A stretch of DNA of 64,000 bases from Damh-18 sp964570795 (GTDB lineage: Bacteria > Patescibacteriota > Minisyncoccia > Phycocordibacterales > UBA918): the NCBI GenBank assembly GCA_964570795.1, contig CAZMYZ010000003.1:15926-79925 (forward strand). Direction: 5' to 3'. Positions 33,657 to 41,064 of the stretch are shown here, one piece after another. The stretch's first letter is position 1. Every line of letters starts with the position of its first letter. Made by a program: the position numbers and the translations under genes. The notes below the pieces were generated by a model. It had not been told where the DNA came from. It worked only from the letters and a program-made list of their open reading frames with translations, and ran no database searches.

Positions 33657-34298
33657 ATGTCTTCAAAAGCACCATCACTCGATATCCAATACTCAAAAGA
33701 ATTTGAGTATGAGCGCGTGCGTGGTGTATATCAGGAAGAGGCGTGGTACCGGGAGCATGGGTACAATGTGCGACTACCGGAAGAGCGTCGGCTACTTGAT
33801 CTCCGTGAATTACCACCTCTCGCTGAAATGCTTAAGGAAGTAGATATTGAGTATGATGAGGGGTCGTATAAAGAGATGCTGAGCGCAATGCACGAGGGGT
33901 GGAAGCGTGTTCAGGAACTATGGCCACAGGAGGCTATTGATGTCACCACACTCGTATTCGAGCCCACATACACCATTCACCTTACCAAGTAAGGTGTGGG
34001 TGGCTCATACGATATTCCAAATATCATTGTGCTCAATATTGCTTCAAAAAATATTGAACTTCTTCCCAAGATTATCTGCCACGAAATGATACATCTCTGT
34101 ATCGAGCCACTTGTGCAAAAGTACACTACACCACATTGGTACAAAGAGCGTATTGTCGACCTCACTTTCAGGCGACTTTTTCCCGAAATGGCATTTGAGC
34201 AAAATCTTCCAAATGAAGTGCTTGTCATCGACCCAATTTTCAATCAATACTACGGTGACTTTGAGACGATTCTCCAGAATATCCCTCAAGAATCATAG
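33657..34298 (+). pseudogene. Metallopeptidase-like gene with an in-frame TAA
   Basis: Two frames, 33657-33992 and 33996-34298, are in the same phase and separated only by one TAA and one codon (K-stop-G-V-G-G-S). Read through, they give one ~213-residue protein. The second half holds IICHEMIHLCIEP (HExxH) and HWYKERIVDLTFRRLF, a zinc metallopeptidase-like core; the first half is charged and helical. One base change (TAT or TAC to TAA) explains the break. It could be a real nonsense mutation, strain variation or a sequence error. A GTG at 33996 could start the second half alone. Confidence 0.7.
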
Positions 34299-34309
34299 GT
34301 TTTAAATAA

Positions 34310-34338
34310 TAGACACTTATCATTTTGCATGTTATAAT
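34310..34338 (+). promoter_or_regulatory. Consensus promoter with structured leader
   Basis: TAGACA (34310-34315), 17-bp spacer, TGT-TATAAT (34333-34338). The ~50-nt leader carries a small hairpin (GTCCG 34367-34371 with CGGAC 34376-34380) directly before AAAGGAGGT (34381-34389). Confidence 0.75.
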
Positions 34339-34393
34339 CCTTCCAGTTTGATTTTTCCATTTTGTAGTCCGACTTCGGACAAAGGAGGTTGTT

Positions 34394-35110
34394 GTGAAAA
34401 ATACTTTCGTACTACTTTTTACACTATGGGTACCGTGGGTAATGGCGTTTGATACCGGTCTTGCAAGCCCGCCGTCACTTTCGATGAGTGATGTAGCACT
34501 CGCGGAAAAAGAAATGCTTCCGGAGAATGTTTCTCTCACACACACCGTGTATGCGAGCAGTCACGAAGAGGAGAGCAAATGGGTGTATGCAGAAGTGCAT
34601 ATCACCACGCGTGCCGGCAGAAAAAGTGCCGACGGATATACGTCGGGATCAGTCTATGTCGAAGTACCTCTCTCTGGTGAAAACAATATTTCACTTTGGG
34701 GTACCGCGTACTACGACCCGTCGTTTCAGGGTGTGTATGCTGGCCTTGCCAAGCACTTTGGCAATCTCCAAGTAGCACTCGGTATGGGCTCCGCATGGTA
34801 TGACAGTACACGATACAATGTCATCAACCCGTGGATTTTCTATTCTTCCGATGAATACGAATCGTTCATAACGGCAGAGCACTACTTTCGCGACACTGCT
34901 GAACCGTGGTACTACAAAGGGTATGTCCAGCGGAAAATCGGGGCGGACTGGCTCATTGGCATCTACGCCGAAAAGGATTTTGGCGTTGGGCCAATGGCGA
35001 CTTGGAGCGTGTCGAAAAATATACGGCTCTGGGGAGCAATCCCTGTAGCGTACACGCCGGAAGAAGAAAAGATGCGCTTTATCTTTGGCATCAAACTCGT
35101 ATTTGAGTGA
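34394..35110 (+). CDS. Secreted protein with signal peptide, beta-rich
   Basis: 238 aa with a GTG start set by the strong Shine-Dalgarno AAAGGAGGT. Signal peptide MKNTFVLLFTLWVPWVMA, cleavage near FDTG. The mature part alternates aromatic and polar residues (WVYAEVHITT, NISLWGTAYYD, LIGIYAEKDFGVG, IRLWGAIPVAY, MRFIFGIKLVFE). This is the look of antiparallel beta-strands ending in a C-terminal aromatic, as in small beta-barrels. Candidate-phylum cells are generally thought to lack an outer membrane, so a surface or secreted beta-sheet protein acting on a host is the alternative. No family recognised. Confidence 0.7.
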   Translation: MKNTFVLLFTLWVPWVMAFDTGLASPPSLSMSDVALAEKEMLPENVSLTHTVYASSHEEESKWVYAEVHITTRAGRKSADGYTSGSVYVEVPLSGENNISLWGTAYYDPSFQGVYAGLAKHFGNLQVALGMGSAWYDSTRYNVINPWIFYSSDEYESFITAEHYFRDTAEPWYYKGYVQRKIGADWLIGIYAEKDFGVGPMATWSVSKNIRLWGAIPVAYTPEEEKMRFIFGIKLVFE

Positions 35111-35176
35111 GGTGTCGAAATGAAGTGGGGTGGGGCGAGAGCGAATGCTTGAGCCCCTTTTTTTATACAATACAGC

Positions 35177-35276
35177 NNNNNNNNNNNNNNNNNNNNNNNN
35201 NNNNNNNNNNNNNNNNNNNNNNNNNNNNNNNNNNNNNNNNNNNNNNNNNNNNNNNNNNNNNNNNNNNNNNNNNNNN
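35177..35276. other. Assembly gap (100 N)
   Basis: 100 N between the secreted-protein gene and trpS. The flanks do not repeat each other, so the true distance is unknown. No complete gene is seen in the remaining intergenic bases. Confidence 0.99.
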
Positions 35277-35298
35277 CCTTTATAAAAAAGGCGTAATT

Positions 35299-35307
35299 TG
35301 GTACTAT
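35299..35307 (+). promoter_or_regulatory. Extended -10 promoter of trpS
   Basis: TGG-TACTAT ends 9 nt before ATG 35317. Confidence 0.5.
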
Positions 35308-35316
35308 TTCTTTATT

Positions 35317-36255
35317 ATGAAAAAACGACTTCTTACCGGACTACAATCTTCAGGAACACTCCATATTGGTAATTATTTTGGTGCACTCAAACCTTTTGTC
35401 GATGTATGTAGCGAGTACGAAAGCCACCTCATGATTGCCGACCTTCATTCACTCACCACCGTACGTGATGCCGGAGTACTCCGACAAAATATTCTGAATA
35501 CAGTACGTGACTACATCGCAGTGGGAGTTAATCCTCATGATGTGGTACTTTTCAAGCAATCCGATGTACCCGAACACACCGAACTCGCATGGATGTTTGA
35601 ATGTCTCGTCACCGTGCCGTTCCTTATGCAAGCACATGCGTATAAAGATAAAGTAGCGAAAGGTATTGAGGCGAACGCAGGACTTTTCAATTACCCTATG
35701 CTCATGGCGGCAGACATTCTCCTCTATGATGCTGATGTCGTGCCCGTAGGGGAGGACCAGCGTCAACATATCGAGTATGCGCGTGAAGCCGCAACAAAGT
35801 TCAACAACGCCTACGGCGAAACCTTCACCCCGCCAAAGGAAATGATTTTGAAAAGTGTCGGTATCGTGCCGGGCACTGATGGGCAAAAGATGAGTAAGAG
35901 TTACAAAAACACCATCCCACTCTTTGGTACCAAAGATGAAATAGCAAAAGCAGTGATGAGTATTGTGACCGACTCTTCCGGAGATCGTCCTCAAAATGTG
36001 TATGCAATTCACACACTCTTTAGAACAGGGGAAGAACTTGAAGCACTCTATACCGAGCATGCTGGGAAGTATAAAAACCTCAAAGAAGCCCTCATTGAAG
36101 ACATTGAAGCAATGGTCGCCCCCATGCGCGAGAAGCGCGCAACACTAAGTGACGCTGATGTGAAGAATGTACTCCAGGCTGGCGCCACACGAGCCCGCAC
36201 TCTTGCTTCAGCAAAGATGCAAACCATTCGTCAAAGAGTAGGTATCGCACTCTAA
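35317..36255 (+). CDS. trpS: Tryptophanyl-tRNA synthetase
   Basis: 312 aa from ATG 35317; the longer frame crosses the gap and is rejected. A class I synthetase with GTLHIGNYFGALKP (HIGH-type) and DGQKMSKSYKNTIPLF (KMSKS). DLHSLTT and EDQRQHIEYAREAA are TrpRS-specific. Short relative to E. coli (334) but complete. It has no long leader, so it is not under T-box control, unlike aspS. Confidence 0.96.
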   Translation: MKKRLLTGLQSSGTLHIGNYFGALKPFVDVCSEYESHLMIADLHSLTTVRDAGVLRQNILNTVRDYIAVGVNPHDVVLFKQSDVPEHTELAWMFECLVTVPFLMQAHAYKDKVAKGIEANAGLFNYPMLMAADILLYDADVVPVGEDQRQHIEYAREAATKFNNAYGETFTPPKEMILKSVGIVPGTDGQKMSKSYKNTIPLFGTKDEIAKAVMSIVTDSSGDRPQNVYAIHTLFRTGEELEALYTEHAGKYKNLKEALIEDIEAMVAPMREKRATLSDADVKNVLQAGATRARTLASAKMQTIRQRVGIAL

Positions 36256-36262
36256 GATATGA

Positions 36263-36291
36263 AAAAGCCCCGGGTTTCCCTCGGGGCTTTT
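36263..36291 (+). terminator. Terminator of trpS
   Basis: AAAAGCCCCG pairs with CGGGGCTTTT, 9-nt loop. Confidence 0.88.
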
Positions 36292-36301
36292 GGTGCATTA
36301 C

Positions 36302-36475
36302 TTAGGACATTAGGTACTCATACAACTTTTGGAATACCCACACTGACACAATACTGATAGTGATTGTGGGAATGAAATCAAAGTTTACCTGCGCAATATA
36401 CACAGTACTTGTAAACAAAAACAGACTGATAAGTCGCGCAAAGAACTTCTTGACTGGATTTACATGAGTGGACAT
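36302..36475 (-). CDS. 57-aa small membrane protein
   Basis: 57 aa, ATG 36475 to TAA 36302. A basic start (MSTHVNPVKKFFARL) is followed by two hydrophobic stretches (ISLFLFTSTVYIAQV, and IPTITISIVSVWVF) and a polar end. The ATG overlaps the stop of the upstream gene as TGATG, so the two are coupled. No family is recognised. The frame, coupling and membrane pattern support a real gene. Confidence 0.6.
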   Translation of the reverse strand: MSTHVNPVKKFFARLISLFLFTSTVYIAQVNFDFIPTITISIVSVWVFQKLYEYLMS

Positions 36476-36693
36476 CATCTTCCTCCAAACAGGTCTGAGA
36501 ATGCGGGTACATAAAACGCCGCGGGGAATGTGTATTCAGCATGCACTGCTACTGAATGCATGTCACGCGTAGGCTTTTCAGCATAGGTGATTGTGAGTAG
36601 TACCACACTTGCCACCACCATAACTGCCGCAAGTATGAGGAGTATCGTGAGCCACATCTGCACACGTTCATCCTTGTATGTCGACAATTTCAT
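36475..36693 (-). CDS. 72-aa single-pass membrane protein
   Basis: 72 aa from the ATG at 36693, chosen because AAGGAGG stands 6 nt before it; a longer frame to 36804 runs into the neighbouring gene. A basic N-terminus (MKLSTYKDERVQ) is followed by one transmembrane helix (~14-37) and an extracytoplasmic tail. It is coupled to the 57-aa membrane protein. Function unknown; the pair could be a small envelope complex. Confidence 0.6.
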   Translation of the reverse strand: MKLSTYKDERVQMWLTILLILAAVMVVASVVLLTITYAEKPTRDMHSVAVHAEYTFPAAFYVPAFSDLFGGR

Positions 36694-36754
36694 TTTTTCC
36701 TCCTTGAACAAATCGACTAATATTAGACCATAGATATTCACAATATGCAATAAA

Positions 36755-36778
36755 AAGACCCCGGTATTCTGGGGTCTT
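36755..36778 (-). terminator. Terminator
   Basis: AAGACCCC pairs with GGGGTCTT, 8-nt loop, with TTTTTATT after it on the - strand. It ends the 36794-37318 gene and separates it from the small membrane-protein pair. Confidence 0.85.
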
Positions 36779-36793
36779 ACAACAAGAGTCTCG

Positions 36794-37318
36794 TCAGAGC
36801 TCAAAGCGTTTTGCGGCGAGCACTACTGCCTCACCGAGTGAACGAATGAACTCGGGTTTACTATCAGGAATATCGCTCGCAAGTTGCTTCAACTTGTCAC
36901 TATACTGAGAAGGCACGACACAGGCATCGATATGAATATCGCCACCATCAAGTGCGAAAAATGCGCGCCACTCAGGGGTATGAGTATCCCAGACCGTACA
37001 GAGCGACACGAGACGCAACGCAGCATCTGAGTAGTTTCTCTGCCACTCGGCTTTGTTTTGCATCGTGAATTTCTTCAAACTCAAAATAAATCGCCGATAC
37101 ATCTTTTTGTCATCTACTTCAATGAGTAGATGAAGATTGTACCCACCCTGCTTATTTTTCCGTTTGCCATACAAGGCTACTTGGAGTATTTCCGGGCGTT
37201 TGATGAGCCCTTGTGCAATCTCTTTTGCGGTACGCAGTACCGCAGATTCGTGTGCAGTGGTCGAAGTGACTTTACGTGTTTCAGCGCTAATACGCTGACC
37301 CTCAATAACCTTAGGCAT
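36794..37318 (-). CDS. Nucleotidyltransferase-like protein, paralogue A
   Basis: 174 aa from ATG 37318, preceded by GGAGAAATC. The middle (LQVALYGKRKNKQGGYNLHLLIEVDD) resembles the first strand/turn of a minimal nucleotidyltransferase fold, but the usual GS and D-x-D residues are replaced. Later, DIHIDACVVPSQYSDKLKQL matches paralogue B at 37441. It may be an inactive or very divergent nucleotidyltransferase (tentative). It has its own terminator and Shine-Dalgarno. Confidence 0.5.
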   Translation of the reverse strand: MPKVIEGQRISAETRKVTSTTAHESAVLRTAKEIAQGLIKRPEILQVALYGKRKNKQGGYNLHLLIEVDDKKMYRRFILSLKKFTMQNKAEWQRNYSDAALRLVSLCTVWDTHTPEWRAFFALDGGDIHIDACVVPSQYSDKLKQLASDIPDSKPEFIRSLGEAVVLAAKRFEL

Positions 37319-37397
37319 GATTTCTCCAAAGAACAGGCAACAGTGCCAACTCGCGTTTTGTAACACGAATTTTCATAATTTTCAAGTTATATAAAGG

Positions 37398-37421
37398 AAA
37401 CCCCGCTCAATTGCGGGGTTT
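37398..37421 (-). terminator. Terminator
   Basis: AAACCCCGC pairs with GCGGGGTTT, 6-nt loop. It ends the 37441-37860 gene on the - strand. Confidence 0.85.
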
Positions 37422-37440
37422 TGTCACCTGATGTGACTAA

Positions 37441-37860
37441 TCAAGCAGATACTATCAAGAGATCAGTGAGCATGAAGTTCTTGCTGAGTTCAGGGAGACG
37501 GTCCTGCCAGTTGAACGGTACGACGGTGATGTCGAGATGTGTCGCATCGATATCGTGTTCGTCGTACACATCCCAATGTGGCCAGCGGTCGCCCCAGAGC
37601 AGTTGTGCTGCATCAAACTTTGCAGCAAGTTCTGTCGTGTCATCGCCATACAACTCAAGGATTTCCTTCATTTTCAGTACAAAGGATTGATAGAACTCTT
37701 CTTCCTCTGCCACAAGCAAGAATTGAATCAGTTCGCTTGGTGTACCTTTGGCGATGTCGCCATACATAACTACTTCTGATACACCATGCAATTTTGCATG
37801 AATTGCTGCGATGCGCTCGGCATGCGCTTTCGTGTATTGCCGTTTCGTACGAGTGGGCAT
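37441..37860 (-). CDS. Nucleotidyltransferase-like protein, paralogue B
   Basis: 139 aa from ATG 37860, with GGAGG 4 nt upstream. It shares layout with paralogue A: SEVVMYGDIAKG, a helical FVLKMKEILELYGDD block and HLDITVVPFNWQDRLPEL near the end. The MYGDIAKG turn is closer to a nucleotidyltransferase GS motif than in A, yet only one acidic pair is visible. The two genes lie in tandem as separate transcripts and look like a local duplication. Function unknown. Confidence 0.5.
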   Translation of the reverse strand: MPTRTKRQYTKAHAERIAAIHAKLHGVSEVVMYGDIAKGTPSELIQFLLVAEEEEFYQSFVLKMKEILELYGDDTTELAAKFDAAQLLWGDRWPHWDVYDEHDIDATHLDITVVPFNWQDRLPELSKNFMLTDLLIVSA

Positions 37861-37920
37861 GATGCCTCCTGTGTGAGTGAACGAAGTTACCGGTGCATTT
37901 ATATAATGCATTTGCGATTA

Positions 37921-37963
37921 CGTCAACCCACAGGCCGCGCTTTGCGCGGCCTGTGGGTTGACG
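37921..37963. repeat. Perfect 20-bp hairpin
   Basis: Arms 37921-37940 and 37944-37963, TTT loop, GC-rich, no T-run. Its right arm ends in TTGACG, the -35 of the aspS promoter, so cruciform formation could affect that promoter. Confidence 0.8.
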
Positions 37964-37986
37964 TACCCCTAGACACACGGTACGCT
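37958..37986 (+). promoter_or_regulatory. Promoter of the T-box leader
   Basis: TTGACG (37958-37963), 17-bp spacer, TACGCT (37981-37986). Initiation near 37992-37994 would place the 5' end at the base of Stem I. Confidence 0.5.
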
Positions 37987-37991
37987 ATCTA

Positions 37992-38200
37992 CACCAATGA
38001 CGCGGCTGACACCCGCTGAGGTGCACACAATTATATATAACGAGAGCCCTGTCTCCCGCGCGCCTACGGCGCGCGGGAGACAGGGAAGTAGGGTGGCACC
38101 GCGGAAGTACTCACTATGTTCGACGTCCGACGTCGAACATATAGGAAACCGCCCCTATAGATACATTAATCACTTAATATATCTGTAGAGGCGGTTTTTT
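37992..38200 (+). promoter_or_regulatory. T-box riboswitch, Asp-specific, ahead of aspS
   Basis: The T-box AGGGTGGCACCGCGG is at 38090-38104. AGGG and GCGG flank the 7-nt bulge TGGCACC and pair with CCGC-CCCT at 38149-38156 (antiterminator). Those same bases form the left arm of a terminator (38146-38163 with 38180-38197, then Ts), so the two are exclusive. UGGC in the bulge fits a tRNA ending GCCA, as tRNA-Asp does. A short Stem I is visible: CACC/GGTG, a kink-turn-like AATGA/TGA loop, GCGG/CCGC, and a 7-nt loop CTGACAC that shows GAC (Asp) followed by A. Stem III is the 18-bp hairpin at 38047-38085. Uncharged tRNA-Asp should permit aspS transcription. Confidence 0.88.
38115..38141. repeat. 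Palindrome TCGACGTCCGACGTCGA, copy 1
   Basis: A 12-bp stem with CCG loop, lying in the loop between the two antiterminator arms. The core is shared with 52075-52103. Confidence 0.75.
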
Positions 38201-38224
38201 AATTTCCTCTACCGACACACACAT

Positions 38225-39571
38225 ATGACACGTACACTTATTGCAGACCTTAAAAAGAGTCTCGAACAGGAAGTTACCATTCAGGTATCGGTAAACGTTA
38301 TTCGCAACCAAGGAAAGGTGGCTTTCTTTGATTTTCGTGACCGCACGGGCGTGGTACAGGGAGTAATCTTTGGAAAACCAGAGTTGCTCGCTTCTGTTCA
38401 AGAGGTAAAGCCTGAGTATGCACTCGAAGTCTCTGGCATCGTGCATGCACGTCCGGAAAAAATGGTAAACGAGAAAGTACAAAACGGTGACATCGAACTC
38501 GAGATTACCGGCGTCACTATTCTTGGTGTAGCACAGGCACTTCCTTTTGACCTCGACACCGAACTCAATCTCGACACCCTTCTCGACTACCGACCCATCA
38601 CCCTTCGTCGTCCACGCGAGCGTGCTATTTTCAAAGTACAACACACCATCATCAATGCGTATCGCGCATTTCTCATAGGTGAAGGCTTCACCGAATTCCA
38701 AGCACCAAAACTCGTAGGCGGTGACGCAGAAGGGGGTGCAGAAGTATTCCAAGTCGACTACTTCAACAATCAGCGGGCATACCTCGCCACGAGCCCTCAG
38801 TTGTACAAGCAAATGATGGTGGGTGTCTTTGAGCGTGTCTTCACGTCAGGTACTATGTTCCGTGCTGAAAAGAGTGCGACTACCCGTCACTTGAGTGAAA
38901 TCTCCATGCTCGACCTCGAGATGGGATTCATTAAGGATCATATGGATGTTATTCATATGGTAACAAAGCTTTCACGCGCTATTACCGAAGCAGTGGCGAC
39001 TCAATGTACTGCCGAACTCGCACTCCTCGGTATGCCGGTACCCCTTGCTCCCGAAGCATTTCCGGTGATGACGCTTCGTGAAGCACAGGAACTCATCAAA
39101 AAAGAAACGGGTGTCGACAAAACAAAAGAACCCGACCTCGAGCCGGAGGATGAGCGATTCCTCTGCGACTACGCGCATACACATCTCGGTTCCGACTTTG
39201 TCTTTGTGACCCACTTTCCCACAAAGAAGCGCCCCTTCTATACCCATGTAGAGCCAGAAAATCCAGAATTCACTCGCAGTTTCGACATGCTCTTCCGCGG
39301 ACTCGAGATGTGTTCTGGTGGACAGCGTGTCCATGACTACAACACCCTCATCGAGCGTATAAAAGAAAAAGGTCTCGACCCAGAGAAGTTTGAATTCTAT
39401 CTCCAGGCCTTCAAGCATGGTATGCCCCCACACGGCGGTATCGGCCTCGGTCTCGAACGTCTCACGGCAAAGTTCTGTGGCGTAGGGAATGTAAAAGAAG
39501 CAACGCTCTTCCCACGCGACATCAACCGCATCGACACACTCCTTTCTAAGCCACAGGACCATGCAGATTAA
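38225..39571 (+). CDS. aspS: Aspartyl-tRNA synthetase, archaeal type (probably non-discriminating)
   Basis: 448 aa. An N-terminal OB-fold anticodon domain (VAFFDFRDRTGVVQGVIFG) precedes a class II core with TSPQLYKQMM, FRAEKSATTRHLSEIS (motif 2) and GGIGLGLERLTAKFCG (motif 3). The bacterial GAD insertion is absent, so it is the archaeal/AspS2 type, often able to charge both tRNA-Asp and tRNA-Asn where GatCAB exists (family knowledge; not tested here). Expression is under the T-box leader. It overlaps the M17 aminopeptidase start by 11 nt. Confidence 0.93.
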   Translation: MTRTLIADLKKSLEQEVTIQVSVNVIRNQGKVAFFDFRDRTGVVQGVIFGKPELLASVQEVKPEYALEVSGIVHARPEKMVNEKVQNGDIELEITGVTILGVAQALPFDLDTELNLDTLLDYRPITLRRPRERAIFKVQHTIINAYRAFLIGEGFTEFQAPKLVGGDAEGGAEVFQVDYFNNQRAYLATSPQLYKQMMVGVFERVFTSGTMFRAEKSATTRHLSEISMLDLEMGFIKDHMDVIHMVTKLSRAITEAVATQCTAELALLGMPVPLAPEAFPVMTLREAQELIKKETGVDKTKEPDLEPEDERFLCDYAHTHLGSDFVFVTHFPTKKRPFYTHVEPENPEFTRSFDMLFRGLEMCSGGQRVHDYNTLIERIKEKGLDPEKFEFYLQAFKHGMPPHGGIGLGLERLTAKFCGVGNVKEATLFPRDINRIDTLLSKPQDHAD

Positions 39572-40937
39572 GGTTGCTGAAAAAGTACCGAAGGGGTACA
39601 CCGAAGTGCGACTCGTGCTTAAAGGCACTGAACGCTTCACGTATCAAGTCGATGCCTTGATACTTGAAGTTGTTGCAGGAAAACTTGAGAAGATTACCCC
39701 CCGAACATTGCGAACACTTATTCGTAATGTTGTGCAAACAGCGAAAAAATTCAAAATTGAAAAGGTTGCACTCTCTCTTGCGTATGCAGATTTTCCTAAG
39801 TGCCACACCTATGGCGAAGCGTGGTTTTGGAGTGCTGTTGCTGAAAACCTGATTCTTGCAGAGTACGAGTACACCACATACAAGAGCAAACAACCAACGT
39901 ATTCACTTACAGAGGTACTGTTGTGTGTTCATAAAGCAAAAACCGTGCGCGACCTTGTCGCGCACGGTGCCACCCTCGCCACCTATACAAATATATGTAG
40001 AGATATCGCCAACACTCCAGGAAGCGATATGACCCCAGTACTGCTTGCAGGGAAAACGAAAGAAATTCTGAAGGACACTAAAGCAAAGGTAACCATTCTC
40101 GATGAGAAGCAGATTGCGAAACTTGGCATGGGTGGTGTTATAGGGGTAGGGAAAGGTTCAAAGCACAAGCCGCGTTTCATTATTATTGAATACTTTGGCA
40201 GCAAGAAAGCAGAAAAACCGATTGTATTCGTAGGGAAGGGTGTCACCTTCGATACCGGAGGTCTCCAAATAAAACCTGGTATGGCAATGTACGAAATGCA
40301 TATGGATATGTCGGGCGGCGCATCAGTCATTGCGGCTATAGCAGCAATTGCAAAGTTTGGACTCAAGAAAAATGTGGTCGGACTTATTCCTGCAGTAGAA
40401 AACAATGTCGGCGATGATGCTATACGCCCCGGCGATGTACTCACCATGATGTCGGGAAAGACTGTCGATGTACTTCATACCGATGCGGAAGGACGACTCA
40501 TTCTCGCTGATGCACTTCACTACGCACGTAAGTATGAGCCAAAGTTGGTTGTAGATGTTGCCACCCTCACCGGCGCATCACTCGTCGCAGTAGGGCAACA
40601 TGCACACGTCATTATGACAAAAGACCGCACACTCGAGGATACATTCCGTGATCTCGGCGAGGAGAGTGGCGATTATACCTTCCCCCTTCCGCTCTGGGAC
40701 GAATACACACAGTATACAAAAGGAGTACATGGCGATATCGCAAACATTCCTTCAGGAGAGAGCCGCTATGGTGGCACTATCACTGCTGGAGCATTTCTTG
40801 CGCACTTCACCAAAAAAATGAAGTGGGTACACATCGACATGGCACCGCGTATGACTTCAGTAGCAAGTGACAAACTTGCCAAGGGAGCAACAGGGGAGCC
40901 GACACGACTCCTCATAAAAATCGCAGAAAAGATGTAG
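39561..40937 (+). CDS. M17 leucyl aminopeptidase family protein
   Basis: 458 aa. The M17 metal-site blocks are GKGVTFDTGGLQIKPG, MHMDMSGGASVI and VLHTDAEGRLILADAL (usually NTDAEGRL), with PAVENNVGDDAIRPGDV between them. The enzyme removes N-terminal residues from peptides with two metal ions and normally forms hexamers. The N-terminal ~170 residues are the non-catalytic domain. It overlaps aspS by 11 nt, so T-box control extends to it. Together with the M3 peptidase it suggests reliance on peptides for amino acids (inference). Confidence 0.93.
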   Translation: MQIKVAEKVPKGYTEVRLVLKGTERFTYQVDALILEVVAGKLEKITPRTLRTLIRNVVQTAKKFKIEKVALSLAYADFPKCHTYGEAWFWSAVAENLILAEYEYTTYKSKQPTYSLTEVLLCVHKAKTVRDLVAHGATLATYTNICRDIANTPGSDMTPVLLAGKTKEILKDTKAKVTILDEKQIAKLGMGGVIGVGKGSKHKPRFIIIEYFGSKKAEKPIVFVGKGVTFDTGGLQIKPGMAMYEMHMDMSGGASVIAAIAAIAKFGLKKNVVGLIPAVENNVGDDAIRPGDVLTMMSGKTVDVLHTDAEGRLILADALHYARKYEPKLVVDVATLTGASLVAVGQHAHVIMTKDRTLEDTFRDLGEESGDYTFPLPLWDEYTQYTKGVHGDIANIPSGESRYGGTITAGAFLAHFTKKMKWVHIDMAPRMTSVASDKLAKGATGEPTRLLIKIAEKM

Positions 40938-40972
40938 TAACGCATTTGGGCACGCCACGTGACAGATTCATA

Positions 40973-41015
40973 CATACAAACAATCACAACCTAAAAGGCT
41001 GTGATTGTTTGTATG
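40973..41015 (+). terminator. Terminator-like hairpin
   Basis: A 16-bp perfect stem (40973-40988 with 41000-41015), 11-nt loop containing a CC/GG pair. It ends the aspS operon; no clear T-run follows. Confidence 0.7.
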
Positions 41016-41026
41016 TGGTGGAAAGG

Positions 41027-41049
41027 TGCGCGCGGCTTCGCCGCGCGCA
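41027..41049. repeat. Perfect GC hairpin, TTC loop
   Basis: TGCGCGCGGC and its complement around TTC, just upstream of the scpA -10. Confidence 0.75.
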
Positions 41050-41058
41050 TGGTAAAAT
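41050..41058 (+). promoter_or_regulatory. Extended -10 promoter of scpA
   Basis: TGG-TAAAAT ends 6 nt before GTG 41065. Confidence 0.55.
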
Positions 41059-41064
41059 ATTGAG

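Noticed and set aside
33990..33995. Recoded stop codon in the metallopeptidase-like gene
   Set aside because: TAA is used as a normal stop in many genes here and no recoding signal is evident; mutation or sequence error is simpler.
37921..37963. Hairpin as an ordinary terminator for the - strand gene or the + strand
   Set aside because: No T-run on either side and it overlaps the aspS -35, so it is listed as a palindrome rather than a terminator.
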